A stretch of 64,000 nucleotides of DNA from Luteimonas kalidii (GTDB lineage Bacteria; Pseudomonadota; Gammaproteobacteria; Xanthomonadales; Xanthomonadaceae): contig NZ_JARXRO010000014.1 of NCBI RefSeq assembly GCF_029887935.1, positions 633,020-697,019 of the forward strand, given 5' to 3'. The notes beneath the pieces were generated by a model. The model did not search any database. It saw only the letters and a list, made by a program, of their open reading frames with translations, and was not told where the DNA came from. The stretch's first letter is position 1; every line of letters starts with the position of its first letter. Positions 23,924 to 35,555 of the stretch are shown here, in pieces. A program made the position numbers and the translations under genes.

Positions 23924-24000
23924 TGGCGCGCCCGGAAGGATTCGAACCTCCGACCCCCAAGTTCGTAGCCTGGTGCTCTATCCAGCTGAGCTACGGGCGC
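23924..24000 (-). tRNA. tRNA-Arg(ACG)
   Basis: Read on the minus strand, a 77-base cloverleaf with acceptor GCGCCCG paired to CGGGCGC, D arm GCTCAGCTGGATAGAGC, anticodon loop CTACGAA (anticodon ACG), T arm GGTTCGAATCC and an encoded CCA. A34 would be read as inosine and decode CGU/CGC/CGA. It follows tRNA-Ser by 74 bases on the same strand and is closed by the terminator at 23878-23918. Confidence 0.97.
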
Positions 24001-24074
24001 GTTGCAGAAGCGGAATTGTGCCCAACTCCCTGCATCCCAGTCAATGCGGATGCGATGTCACGCGGGGTTGGAAC

Positions 24075-24167
24075 TGGCGGAGACTGAGGGATTCGAACCC
24101 TCGATGGAGCTTTTGACCCCATACTCCCTTAGCAGGGGAGCCCCTTCGGCCACTCGGGCAAGTCTCC
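24075..24167 (-). tRNA. tRNA-Ser(GCT)
   Basis: Read on the minus strand, a 93-base tRNA with a long variable arm as expected for serine. Acceptor GGAGACT pairs with AGTCTCC, the anticodon loop CTGCTAA gives anticodon GCT (AGC/AGU codons), the T loop is GGTTCGAATCC, and CCA is encoded. It lies 76 bases after csrA, the arrangement csrA-tRNA-Ser-tRNA-Arg known from gammaproteobacteria. Confidence 0.97.
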
Positions 24168-24243
24168 GGGAAACATCGCGCCGCGCGGTGGGCACCACGC
24201 GACAGGCCGCGAAGGATACCGGAGACGCGACCGGCGCGGCAAA

Positions 24244-24450
24244 TCAGCCGCTGCCGGTTTCCGGCTCGCGCGCCGGCTCGACCTCGTCACCGCGACGGAT
24301 GCGCTGGTAGATCTCCTCGCGGTGCACGGCCACGTCCTTGGGCGCGGTAATGCCGATGCGCACCTGGTTTCCCTTGACGCCGAGAACGGTCACGGTGACC
24401 GAATCGCCGATCATCAGGGTTTCGCCGACGCGGCGGGTCAGAATCAACAT
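24244..24450 (-). CDS. csrA: carbon storage regulator CsrA/RsmA
   Basis: A 68-aa RNA-binding regulator. [16 protein letters not shown] and [22 protein letters not shown] match CsrA almost to the letter, including L4, R44-like and the VHREEI helix that binds GGA motifs in mRNA leaders. The short C-terminal tail ([13 protein letters not shown]) is typical of Xanthomonadaceae. It lies 154 bases after alaS on the same strand, the usual alaS-csrA order. In this group the protein controls motility, exopolysaccharide and secondary metabolism, so it could act on the polysaccharide and synthase operons nearby; that is inference. Confidence 0.97.
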   Translation of the reverse strand: MLILTRRVGETLMIGDSVTVTVLGVKGNQVRIGITAPKDVAVHREEIYQRIRRGDEVEPAREPETGSG

Positions 24451-24604
24451 CTTGGGAATCTCCGTAGGCCAAGGGGCCTGCTGTTGAAACGTGGCGGTCT
24501 CGCCCGGGCCGGCCGCGCTACCGTTTCAAACTGAACAAACGTGAAGAATGTCCGGGACGGGCCGCCCGGTCAACCGACGATGGTCATGGGGCCACCACCA
24601 GGCG

Positions 24605-27259
<2,655 letters not shown>

Positions 27260-27385
27260 GGGCTGTCTGCTGGCGGGCGGGCGGCCTGATTCCCCCGCGA
27301 TGCCCCGTGACGGGCCCCAAAGGCTAGAGCAGGCAACCCAGCAAAGCCGCCAGATTAGCAAACCGCCCGCGGCCGGTGTCCGGGT

Positions 27386-27874
27386 TCAGCCGACGACGTC
27401 GTCCGGATCGAAGCGGGTGGCGGCGCGGATGCTGTCGCCGTCGAAACCCCGGCGCGCCAGAAGGTCGGCGGCCTTGCGCCGCTGGGCCAGGTCCACAGGC
27501 CCCGATTCGCCGAAACGGCGCCGCACCAGATCGCGGGCCGCCTCGGTCCAGTCGCCCTCGAACGTCGCCATCGCCTCCTCGACCGCCTCGCCACCGAGTC
27601 CGTGGGTCCCCAGTTCCGCGCGGATGTGCCGCGGACCGTAGCCGCTGCTGGCGCGGCTGCGCACCAGCGATTCGGCGAAACGCGTGTCGTCCTGCCAGCC
27701 GGCGTCGGCGAGCCGCTCCACCGCCGCACGCGCGTCCTCGGCATCGACCCCGCGCGCGGACAGCTTGCGGGTGAGTTCCTTGCGTGAGTGTTCGCGTCGC
27801 ACCAGCAGGCCGAGCGCACGCTGGGTGGGCGTGGGGACGGGACGCTGCCACCGCGGGCGGTCCGTATCGCTCAC
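27386..27874 (-). CDS. recX: RecA regulatory protein RecX
   Basis: A 162-aa RecX. It binds RecA filaments and inhibits their growth. The helical repeats are visible as [59 protein letters not shown] and [17 protein letters not shown]. The GTG start at 27874 overlaps the stop of the monooxygenase gene (GTGA), so translation may be coupled. It follows recA with one small gene between; in related bacteria recX is usually directly behind recA. Confidence 0.95.
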   Translation of the reverse strand: MSDTDRPRWQRPVPTPTQRALGLLVRREHSRKELTRKLSARGVDAEDARAAVERLADAGWQDDTRFAESLVRSRASSGYGPRHIRAELGTHGLGGEAVEEAMATFEGDWTEAARDLVRRRFGESGPVDLAQRRKAADLLARRGFDGDSIRAATRFDPDDVVG

Positions 27875-28173
27875 GCCGGGATCGTCAGCCCATGCCCGCC
27901 GATCGGGCGGGTCTCGGTATGCTGGCCGAAGCCCGCGATCAGCGGCTTGGCGCGCGTGATCGCATCACGCACTCCCGGGAGCGCGAGCGAGGCGCGATGG
28001 CTCCCGGCGCTGTCCCAGACCTCGGTCACCCAGATCACGTCCGGGTCTTCCGGGTCCTCGGCCACCACATAGCTGTGGCAGCCGGGCATGGTGTCGACGT
28101 TCTCCAGCAGGATCGCGAGCAGCGCCTCGCGCTGGCCGGCCTGCGCCTTGAGACTTCCGATCAGACCGTACAT
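27871..28173 (-). CDS. antibiotic-biosynthesis-monooxygenase (ABM) fold protein, YgiN-like putative quinol monooxygenase
   Basis: A 100-aa single ABM domain (dimeric ferredoxin-like fold). [26 protein letters not shown], then [27 protein letters not shown] is the usual pattern. The ATG at 28173 is picked because GAAGGAGGG lies six to eight bases before it. A longer frame to 28266 would add a twin-arginine-looking leader (TTRRQVIVSVPGALL) but lacks a comparable ribosome site. Its place between recA and recX, overlapping recX, is unusual; whether it has any link to DNA repair is unknown. Confidence 0.85.
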   Translation of the reverse strand: MYGLIGSLKAQAGQREALLAILLENVDTMPGCHSYVVAEDPEDPDVIWVTEVWDSAGSHRASLALPGVRDAITRAKPLIAGFGQHTETRPIGGHGLTIPA

Positions 28174-28317
28174 GGGCCCTCCTTCGGGGTTGCGTGCCAT
28201 CGCCGGGCAGGTGGCCAGCAGCGCGCCCGGGACGGATACGATCACCTGGCGCCGGGTCGTCATCACCGCGGCGCCGCTGCTGACCGGTCCGGGATGCCTG
28301 CCGCATCCGGACGGAAA

Positions 28318-28345
28318 CGACCCTCCCCGCTACCGGGAAGGGTCG
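28318..28345 (-). terminator. hairpin behind recA
   Basis: On the minus strand, CGACCCTTCCCG pairs with CGGGGAGGGTCG (one mismatch/wobble) and is followed by TTT. It lies 42 bases after the recA stop and would separate recA from the monooxygenase-recX pair. Confidence 0.6.
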
Positions 28346-28386
28346 CATGGAATGGCCGTCCCTGGCCGCGAAGATCTTCCACAGGA

Positions 28387-29424
<1,038 letters not shown>

Positions 29425-29581
29425 CGTGGTGGTCCTTGTCATGGTGATGTCGGGTTGGATGCATCCTTGCAGGCGCCCATCGCATGGATTGCGACACCGA
29501 CGCCGGAATCGAAGTTAGGGCGCCGGAAGGCCCCTGGATGCCGGCCGATGCCCCGGGCGGGGGTCGGAAAACTCCCCGCCA

Positions 29582-30229
29582 TCAACGGTTCGGCCTCACC
29601 AGCCCGCAGTACAGGCCTTCGATCGCGAAGTCCTGGTCGGGCAGGACCTCGATCGGGGCGTGGTCCGGGTTGCGCGGCAGCAGGCGGATGCGGTCCTTGC
29701 CCACCTTGAGCAGCTTGACGGTGATCGCATCGTCCACGCGCGCGACCACGATCTGGCCGCTGCGCGCCTCCGGCGTACGGTGCACGCCGATCAGGTCGCC
29801 CTCGAAGATGCCTTCGTCGATCATCGAATCGCCCTTGACCTTGAGCAGGTAATCGGGCGCAGGCGAAAACAGCACGCGGTCGAGCACGATGTAATCGTCC
29901 GACCCGATGTCGGCGCCGATCGGCAGGCCCGCCGCCACCTGGCCCAGCACCGGCAGCCGCAGCGCCTCGTTGCCGGGGGGCAGGTCCAGCGCCTGCTGCG
30001 GAGGCGCCACCGGGCGCAGCACGCGGATGCCGCGCGCCCGACCCGGCACGCGTCCGATCGCGCCGGCCGCCTCCAGCGCCTCGAGGTGGTACTGCGCGGC
30101 GCGCACGCCGCTGAAGCCGAACGCCCGGGCGATCTCGCTCTGCGACGGCGGCACGCCTTCGGCCTCGATACGCTCCGCGATCAAGGCCAGGATCGCCTGC
30201 TGGGTGTCGGTGAGGGGGGCGCTACGCAT
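29582..30229 (-). CDS. lexA: SOS repressor LexA
   Basis: A 215-aa LexA. The N-terminal winged helix is LTDTQQAILALIAERIEAEGVPPSQSEIARAFGF. The self-cleavage site is the Ala-Gly of QVAAGLPIG, the catalytic serine is in KGDSMIDEGI and the lysine in ITVKLLK. It represses SOS genes until RecA filaments promote cleavage. The ATG at 30229 fits the family N-terminus (usually a few residues before LTDTQQ), leaving only two bases to the LexA box upstream, so the message may be leaderless. It lies between the small membrane ORF and recA on the same strand. Confidence 0.97.
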   Translation of the reverse strand: MRSAPLTDTQQAILALIAERIEAEGVPPSQSEIARAFGFSGVRAAQYHLEALEAAGAIGRVPGRARGIRVLRPVAPPQQALDLPPGNEALRLPVLGQVAAGLPIGADIGSDDYIVLDRVLFSPAPDYLLKVKGDSMIDEGIFEGDLIGVHRTPEARSGQIVVARVDDAITVKLLKVGKDRIRLLPRNPDHAPIEVLPDQDFAIEGLYCGLVRPNR

Positions 30230-30231
30230 GG

Positions 30232-30250
30232 TTAGTAGTATTACTACTAA
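30232..30250 (-). promoter_or_regulatory. LexA box of lexA (autoregulation)
   Basis: The 19-base near-palindrome TTAGTAGTATTACTACTAA contains TTAG-N6-TACTA, the Xanthomonas-type LexA operator. It ends two bases from the lexA ATG, so it overlaps the place of a ribosome site and a TAATAC -10-like element on the minus strand. Confidence 0.9.
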
Positions 30251-30278
30251 GCCGGGGTGGGGTCAACCGCTGGAGCCG

Positions 30279-30569
30279 CTATCGCTTTCCACCCCGCCAG
30301 ATGGAGAACAGCACCCAGAGCCCTGCGACCGCGGCACCGACGAAGCCGACCGTCCCCAGCAGCCGCAGTGCCCGGCTGGTCACGCCGCCGGCGCTGTTGA
30401 GCACGATCGACGAGCCCACGATCAGCGCCGCCGTCACCACGCCCATCGTCAGTCGGCTGACCGCGCGGTCGAGCTGGTCGCCGAACGCCTCGAGCGCCTC
30501 GACCTCGATCTGCACCCGCATCCGTCCCCGACGCGCCGTGCGCAGCCGTCGACGCACATGGCTTCCCAC
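30279..30569 (-). CDS. small membrane protein like the UbiB/ABC1-kinase C-terminus (possible gene remnant)
   Basis: A 96-residue frame starting at a GTG; an internal ATG at 30521 would give 81 residues. MRVQIEVEALEAFGDQLDRAVSRLTMGVVTAALIVGSS followed by two hydrophobic segments (LLGTVGFVGAAVAGLWVLFSIWR) reads like the last 90 residues of UbiB/AarF proteins, the part with two membrane helices. The kinase-like body is absent: directly upstream lies cinA. It could be a relic of a ubiB-like gene or a genuine small membrane protein in the cinA-lexA-recA transcript. The intact frame and polar C-terminus argue that it may still be translated. Confidence 0.6.
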   Translation of the reverse strand: MGSHVRRRLRTARRGRMRVQIEVEALEAFGDQLDRAVSRLTMGVVTAALIVGSSIVLNSAGGVTSRALRLLGTVGFVGAAVAGLWVLFSIWRGGKR

Positions 30570-30599
30570 ATCACACGGCGCTCCCGGGGCCGGCCGCGC

Positions 30600-31103
30600 T
30601 CATGCCAGCGCGCCGTCCAGACCGAGCAATGCGGCTGCCACGGTCTGACGACGGACGGCTTCACGGTCACCGTCGAAATGGAACAGGTCCGCGCGCGCGT
30701 ACCCGCCACGGCGCTTCCAGGCGATCCACACCGTGCCGACCGGTTTGTCGACGCTGCCGCCCCCCGGTCCGGCGATGCCGGTCACCGCCACGGCGACGCT
30801 GGCGCCCGAGTGCACCAGGGCACCCGACACCATTTCGATCGCCGTCTCGCGGCTCACCGCGCCGTGCACTTCCAGCGTCTGCGGGTGCACGCCCAGCATC
30901 GCCTGCTTGGCCTCGTAGCTGTACACCGCCATGCCGCAGTCGAACCAGTCGGACGAGCCGGCGATATCGGTCACCACCTTCGCGATCCAGCCGCCGGTGC
31001 AGCTTTCGGCGGTCACCAGCATGTGATGGCCGGCGCGCAGCCGCGCCCCGGCCTCGAGGGCGATGGCGTGGAGGGCCTGGTCGTCGGGGATCTGCGTGGA
31101 CAT
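30600..31103 (-). CDS. pncC: CinA family protein, nicotinamide-nucleotide amidohydrolase PncC
   Basis: A 167-aa stand-alone CinA C-terminal domain, the size of PncC, which turns NMN into nicotinate mononucleotide and ammonia in pyridine-nucleotide recycling. Motifs: MLVTAESCTGGWIAKVVTDIAGSSDWF (the ESCTGG serine region), YSYEAKQAMLGV, GAVSRETAIEM, AVAVTGIAGPGGG and KPVGTVWIAW. The ATG at 31103 (MSTQIPDDQ) is used; the longer open frame has no family-like residues. The cinA-lexA-recA order is conserved in related genomes. Confidence 0.93.
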   Translation of the reverse strand: MSTQIPDDQALHAIALEAGARLRAGHHMLVTAESCTGGWIAKVVTDIAGSSDWFDCGMAVYSYEAKQAMLGVHPQTLEVHGAVSRETAIEMVSGALVHSGASVAVAVTGIAGPGGGSVDKPVGTVWIAWKRRGGYARADLFHFDGDREAVRRQTVAAALLGLDGALA

Positions 31104-31230
31104 GGGGGCGCTTGGCGCGGGAGACGCCACATTCTGAACCCAAACCGGCGCCAATCCGACATCCGGGCCCACCTGTGCCGACGTGCCCGGCGGCATGCCG
31201 GCGGGCAGTCGCCGGAACGACGCACCAGGC

Positions 31231-31258
31231 AAAGACCCGCGCGCCAGGGACGCGCGGG
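31231..31258 (-). terminator. terminator of the TonB-receptor gene
   Basis: On the minus strand, CCCGCGCG pairs with CGCGCGGG across a seven-base loop, followed by TCTTTG. It lies 18 bases after the receptor stop. Confidence 0.7.
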
Positions 31259-31275
31259 CCACGGCCGGGGATGGC

Positions 31276-33930
31276 TCAGTAGCGGACGCGGAAGGTGACG
31301 CCGTACATCCGCGGCGCACCCAGGAACGCGTTGAAGGTGTTGAGCGGGTTGCCCGGATCCGGGAACAGCCCCTGCAGCGGGGCGTCGAACCCCACCTGCA
31401 CGTACTCGGTGTCGGTGATGTTCGTACCCCACAATTCCACCGTCCAGCGGTTGTCGCTGGCGCCGATGCCGACGCGGGCGTTGACCACCGTGTACGACGA
31501 CTGTTCCTTCTCCACGTCCAGGTCGGAACCGGTGTTGTAGTCGCCCATGTACTTGGCGCCGATGTTGAAGCGGCCGACCATGGCGTTGCTGAAGTCCCAC
31601 TCGTAGGTCACGGCCATCGAGCCCGACCACTCGGGTGCGAACGGCATGGTCGCGCCCGGCAGCTTGTACAGCGCGCCCGAGGTGCTGAGGGGCGTGCGTT
31701 CGACGAAGTCCGCCCCCGGGATGTCGTCGCCGAACGTGGTGTCGGCGTACATCAGCCCACCCTGCAGCATCAGCCCGGTGACCGCCTGCGGCTGCCACAG
31801 GATCTCGGCATCCAGGCCCGAGGACGTGACCTCGGGAATCGAGCGCACCACGAAACTGGTGCCGAGGAAGCTGTTGAGCTGGAAGTCCTCGTATTCCTGG
31901 TGGAACAGCGTGGCGTTGAGCAGCAGCGAGCCGTCGGCCCAGGTGGTCTTGGCGCCGAGCTCGTAGCTGTCGACGAACTCGCCGGGGAACGAGGTGTCCG
32001 CCACGGGGGTGATGCCGGCGCTGCTGGCCGAGTCGCCGTCGGCGGACTGCACCCGGTCCAGGTTGAAGCCGCCGCCCTTGTAGCCGCGTGCGGCCGAGGC
32101 GTAGGTCATCACGTGCTCGTTCCAGCGGTAGGCTGCCTTCAGCGTGCCGGACCACTCCTTCTCCTCGCTCTCCTGGTAGGTGCTGCGCCCGTTGTGCAGC
32201 GCGTTGGCCCACGGCAGGCACATGTAGCCGGCGATCTGCGGGCCGGCCGAGGCCATGATCGCGTCCTGCACCGGGCCGGGCAGGCCCGCGAACGCCGTGC
32301 TGCGCGAGGCCAGCGCGGCGCGCAGGCGCGCGTAGCGGGCCGGGTTGAGCGGATTCTGGTCGGTCAGCGCGCCGGTGCAGGCCAGGCTGCCGTTGGGATT
32401 GCTGTAGTCGGACGTCAGCTCCTTGTCCTCCCGGGTGTAGCGCAGGCCCACGGTGACATCGAGCGCATCGGTCGCGCGCCAGGTGTTGTTGGTGAACAGG
32501 GCGATGCTCTTGGCGTTCTGCTCGTAGCGGTCGAGCGCTCCGAGGCCGGTGAAGCCGGTGCCGTAGGGCGTACCGCCGACCTGCGAGAGGAAGGCCGCGG
32601 GCGGAATGCCCAGCGGGTTGTCCAGCGGCACCCCGGCCGCGGCCAGGCTCTGCCCGACCAGGGTGTACACCAGCGTGGACACGTACGGCTCGTAGGCCGG
32701 ACCGACCCGATAGCTTTCGTTGCGGCGGAGATCCTCGTCGGAATAGAACATGCCGACCATCCAGTCGAGCCGGTCGGTCGCGCCGGTCAGGCGGAATTCC
32801 TGGCTGAAGGTCTCGAAGCCGGTGAACGACTCGTCCTCGTTGGCATTGCGGTACAGCAGGTCGGCGGTGCTGAAGTCGTAGTCGAGGCCATTGATCGCCT
32901 GCCACTCGCGCGAGGCGGTGATCGAGGTCAGCGTGGCCCCACCGAAGCCGCCGAGGTCCCAGTTGATCTCGGCCGACACGCCCTTGTCCTTGATGTCCTG
33001 GGTGGTGTCGCGGTTGCTGTATGCGACACGGTCGAACGGATCGTCACCGGGTGCCGCCACCGCCTGGCCGCCGGCCAGCGCGTTGAGGATCGGGGCGGTG
33101 CCACCCACGGTGGTCTGGACCGCCGTGCAGCAGTTCTCTTCGCGGCTGGTGTAGTCGGCCGAGAGCAGGACGTCGAGCGCTTCGGACGGCTCGAACAGCA
33201 GCTTGCCGCGCACGGTGTGGAAATTCTGGTCGTAGTCCTCGTCCTCGGTGCGCGGGCCGTTGCCGGTCTCCACGTCCATCCATCCGTCGCGCTTGCGCTT
33301 GGCGGCGTAGACGCTGAAGGCGGCGGTGTCGCTGAAGGCGTCGTTGTATGCGCCCGACACGCCCATCGCGCCGAAGTTGCCCACCGACACTTCCGCCTCG
33401 GCGCTCTGGGTATAGCTCGGGCGACGGGTCACGACGTTGATCACGCCGGCAGAGGTGTTCTTGCCGAACACGGTTCCCTGCGGGCCCTTGAGCACCTCGA
33501 TACGCTCGAGCTGGCCCAGGTCACCGAAACCGACGCTGTTGCGCGGCCGGTACACCCCGTCGATCACCACGCCCACGGACGATTCCAGGCCGACGTTGTC
33601 GCCGACGGTGCCGATGCCGCGGATGCGCGCGGTGGTGATCGCCTCGTTCTGGGTACTGGTGACGGTCAGGCCCGGCACCAGGATCTGCATGTCCTTGATG
33701 TCGCGCACGCTGCTGTCCTGCAGCAGCTGTTCGTCGAGCGCGGTCACCGAGATGGGCACGTCCTGCAGCGCTTCCTCGCGCTTCTGCGCGGTGACGGTCA
33801 GGGTGGCCAGGGTGCGGGTCTCTTCCCCCGTGTCCGGCGTGTCCTGCGCGGTCGCGGGGACGGCCGTGGAGGCGATCGCCGACACCAGGGCGATGGCGAG
33901 GATGCTGTGCTGCGGATGGCGTGAAGCCAT
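31276..33930 (-). CDS. TonB-dependent outer-membrane receptor
   Basis: An 884-aa receptor. Signal peptide about residues 1-29 (SILAIALVSAIASTAVPATA), then the plug: TLTVTAQKREEALQDVPISVTALDE (TonB-box region), VPGLTVTS, ARIRGIGT, VGVVIDGVYRPR and LERIEVLKGPQGTVFGKNTSAGVINVVTRRP. A 22-strand barrel with many aromatic-girdled strands follows and ends in VRY. The type with VGVVIDGVYRPRN is common in Xanthomonadaceae and sphingomonads and carries varied substrates; nothing nearby shows which. A GGGGGA ribosome site precedes the ATG at 33930. It is transcribed away from the mutS region. Confidence 0.94.
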   Translation of the reverse strand: MASRHPQHSILAIALVSAIASTAVPATAQDTPDTGEETRTLATLTVTAQKREEALQDVPISVTALDEQLLQDSSVRDIKDMQILVPGLTVTSTQNEAITTARIRGIGTVGDNVGLESSVGVVIDGVYRPRNSVGFGDLGQLERIEVLKGPQGTVFGKNTSAGVINVVTRRPSYTQSAEAEVSVGNFGAMGVSGAYNDAFSDTAAFSVYAAKRKRDGWMDVETGNGPRTEDEDYDQNFHTVRGKLLFEPSEALDVLLSADYTSREENCCTAVQTTVGGTAPILNALAGGQAVAAPGDDPFDRVAYSNRDTTQDIKDKGVSAEINWDLGGFGGATLTSITASREWQAINGLDYDFSTADLLYRNANEDESFTGFETFSQEFRLTGATDRLDWMVGMFYSDEDLRRNESYRVGPAYEPYVSTLVYTLVGQSLAAAGVPLDNPLGIPPAAFLSQVGGTPYGTGFTGLGALDRYEQNAKSIALFTNNTWRATDALDVTVGLRYTREDKELTSDYSNPNGSLACTGALTDQNPLNPARYARLRAALASRSTAFAGLPGPVQDAIMASAGPQIAGYMCLPWANALHNGRSTYQESEEKEWSGTLKAAYRWNEHVMTYASAARGYKGGGFNLDRVQSADGDSASSAGITPVADTSFPGEFVDSYELGAKTTWADGSLLLNATLFHQEYEDFQLNSFLGTSFVVRSIPEVTSSGLDAEILWQPQAVTGLMLQGGLMYADTTFGDDIPGADFVERTPLSTSGALYKLPGATMPFAPEWSGSMAVTYEWDFSNAMVGRFNIGAKYMGDYNTGSDLDVEKEQSSYTVVNARVGIGASDNRWTVELWGTNITDTEYVQVGFDAPLQGLFPDPGNPLNTFNAFLGAPRMYGVTFRVRY

Positions 33931-34420
33931 GTGGATGTCCCCCAGAAGGTTGATGGCGATGCGGTGGCGCCGGTCATGCGGTGAAACGCGACCGCGCGGC
34001 CGGTCAGTGGGCGCGGGCTCCGGACGCGTCGGCCCGCGTGGGGGACTGGCCGCCGTCCGATGAGGCTGGAGCGAACGAAAACCTAACACACTTCACGGCG
34101 ATGGGAAGTGCCACGTGCACCGGCGTATGGGGTGCCGGCGGCCGACCCGGCACGCGCGGTCGTCGGCCGGCAAGGCCGCAAGCCAATGCGAGCGTGGCGC
34201 GGCCCGGCCGGTGCGCATCGACCCGGGCGGACCCGCGCGCCCGGCCCCGACCGCCGCCGGGCGGCAACACGCCTGCACGGCGCAGCCGCGCCTCGTGCGA
34301 TGGCCGGTCGAACGCCGCCCACGACGCCGGGCCCGCCGCAGCCCGGGTACTGGCGCGCGGGCGCGGGCGGATACAATTCCGGGCCGGCGCGCCGTCGCGC
34401 GCGTCCCCGCCGCAGGTCGA
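33931..34420. other. intergenic region with the left-behind mutS promoter
   Basis: About 490 bases without a convincing gene. The right part (TACAAT at 34372-34377) is a good -10 element on the plus strand 44 bases before the relic mutS start; a -35 is not clear. The left part must hold the receptor promoter on the minus strand, where I see no consensus. Confidence 0.5.
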
Positions 34421-34468
34421 ATGAAGCTGGACAGGTCGCCCGAACACACCCCGCTGATGAAGCAGTAA
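34421..34468 (+). pseudogene. relic of the native mutS 5' end
   Basis: A 15-codon frame, [15 protein letters not shown] and then TAA. Its last eight residues EHTPLMKQ equal residues 8-15 of the intact mutS at 40640. The frame is cut by the island exactly after the shared CAG codon. This shows that the original mutS read on from here into [10 protein letters not shown] and was split by the insertion. Confidence 0.9.
34442..34465 (+). repeat. left attachment repeat (attL) in the mutS 5' relic
   Basis: 24 bases matching 40661-40684 at 20 positions. The longest exact core is ATGAAGCAGT. All four differences fall in codon third positions, leaving EHTPLMKQ unchanged on both sides. Confidence 0.82.
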
Positions 34469-34550
34469 TCGCGTGTGCTGGCTGAAACTACATCTATCTA
34501 TTTGTTTCTGCTTGGATTCATTGTCGACGCAAAGGCTTGTCGAACGATTT

Positions 34551-34578
34551 GGCTACCCGCTGTCTACGTTTGGCTACC
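34551..34578. repeat. paired GGCTACC repeats at the left island end
   Basis: GGCTACC occurs at 34551-34557 and 34572-34578, both preceded by TTT, about 90 bases inside the left junction. The right end has the same pair, so these may be recombinase or excisionase arm sites. They lie just beyond the 3' end of the HTH gene. Confidence 0.5.
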
Positions 34579-35020
34579 GAATTTGTCGCTGATTTGGACG
34601 ATTTTTCAGGTTTTCGGAGAGCGCCGGTCCGTCCTTCGCAAGCCGTCGTTGCAACCGTCCTAATCTCTCTTCCATACGGCGGATTTCTGCTCGCAACTTC
34701 ATGGCCTGCTCGCGTCGCTTCAGAAGATCCAGCGTCGAGATGTCTGCCTTGTCCCCGCGAAACCGAACCTTTCTCGACGACATCCATGAGTCGAGGTCCG
34801 ACAGCTCATAGAACTGGTGGGCATTCGTCTGCTTCGACCGGTCATGGACGATCGATGGCGGCCCGAACCCTTCTTCCTGAAGCTTGGTCAGGCTCGTCCA
34901 GTGCATGCCCAGATACCAAGCAGCCGCCTTGCGGGTGACATAGGGCCGCACTCCGCTACGGGCGTCGGCAATCTCCTGCCGAAACCGCACTTCCATGATC
35001 GGATCCTTGGCGCGCTTCAT
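34574..35020 (-). CDS. helix-turn-helix protein, AlpA/excisionase-like
   Basis: A 148-aa protein. Residues 25-75 (YVTRKAAAWYLGMHWTSLTKLQEEGFGPPS, then QFYELSDLDSWMSSRK) have the layout of MerR/AlpA-type DNA-binding domains: a helix-turn-helix, a wing region and a final YxxxDLDxW segment. The C-terminal 40 residues (LLKRREQAMKLRAEIRRMEERLGRLQRRL) look like a coiled coil, probably for dimerisation. The ATG at 35020 has GGGAG upstream; an internal ATG at 34996 also has AAGGA. Lying at the island edge and divergent from a Xre repressor, it could be a recombination directionality factor or a regulator. Confidence 0.65.
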   Translation of the reverse strand: MKRAKDPIMEVRFRQEIADARSGVRPYVTRKAAAWYLGMHWTSLTKLQEEGFGPPSIVHDRSKQTNAHQFYELSDLDSWMSSRKVRFRGDKADISTLDLLKRREQAMKLRAEIRRMEERLGRLQRRLAKDGPALSENLKNRPNQRQIR

Positions 35021-35052
35021 CAGCTGCTCCCGGGCAGGTCGATTGCGCGACC

Positions 35053-35071
35053 CTCTATCTAAAAGATAGAG
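35053..35071. promoter_or_regulatory. perfect dyad between divergent island regulators (operator candidate)
   Basis: CTCTATCT-AAA-AGATAGAG is a perfect 8-bp inverted repeat with a 3-base centre. It lies 33 bases upstream of the HTH gene and 61 bases upstream of the Xre gene. Its size and place suit a binding site for the Xre dimer. Confidence 0.6.
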
Positions 35072-35131
35072 TCTGCCGCATAGGGAGAGGGTTCGCCATT
35101 CTTCGGGCTTCCGCATTGCCGATGCCCTCTG

Positions 35132-35464
35132 TTGACGAAGCTGACCGCCCGAGCCCTCTTCGCTGCCCGCCTGGTTCAGGCGAGGGAGCTGCGCGGCCTC
35201 AGCCAGCGCGCATTGGGGGATCTCATGGGTCTTGGCAAGGACAAGGGCTCTTCCCGCATCAACCGCTACGAGCATCAAGTCACTGCAGTCGGATTCGACA
35301 ACTTGCAGAAGTTAGCCGAGATCCTGGAAGTGCCTGTTGCTTATCTGCTCGCGGAGACGCCGGCAATGGCGAATGCGATCTTGGCTCTTTCGCGCATGCC
35401 GGAAGACAAACGCCCTGAAGTCGTCAAACGACTTCTAACTGCGCAGCCTGCGAAATCGGGGTAA
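35132..35464 (+). CDS. Xre-family transcriptional regulator
   Basis: A 110-aa protein with one Cro/CI-type helix-turn-helix (RLVQARELRGLSQRALGDLMG, then SRINRYEHQVTAVGFDNLQKLAEILEVPVAYLL) over residues 14-72, followed by a short tail. The frame starts with TTG at 35132; no in-frame ATG or clear ribosome site is seen, so the exact start is uncertain. It is divergent from the HTH gene with a perfect 19-base dyad between them and probably controls both. Such repressors typically govern excision genes or downstream defence genes in islands. Confidence 0.8.
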   Translation: MTKLTARALFAARLVQARELRGLSQRALGDLMGLGKDKGSSRINRYEHQVTAVGFDNLQKLAEILEVPVAYLLAETPAMANAILALSRMPEDKRPEVVKRLLTAQPAKSG

Positions 35465-35555
35465 ACCCAGGCAGTGCAGTGGGAGACAGGCCTCGCACAA
35501 CCCCCTCCCCAGCCGTCCCGGTAGACTGAGCCGGGGGACTAGAACCGGGGGCATC

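Noticed and set aside
28174-28266. Longer start for the ABM protein with a twin-arginine-like leader
   Set aside because: The ATG at 28173 has a strong GAAGGAGGG site, and the added residues are not family-like.
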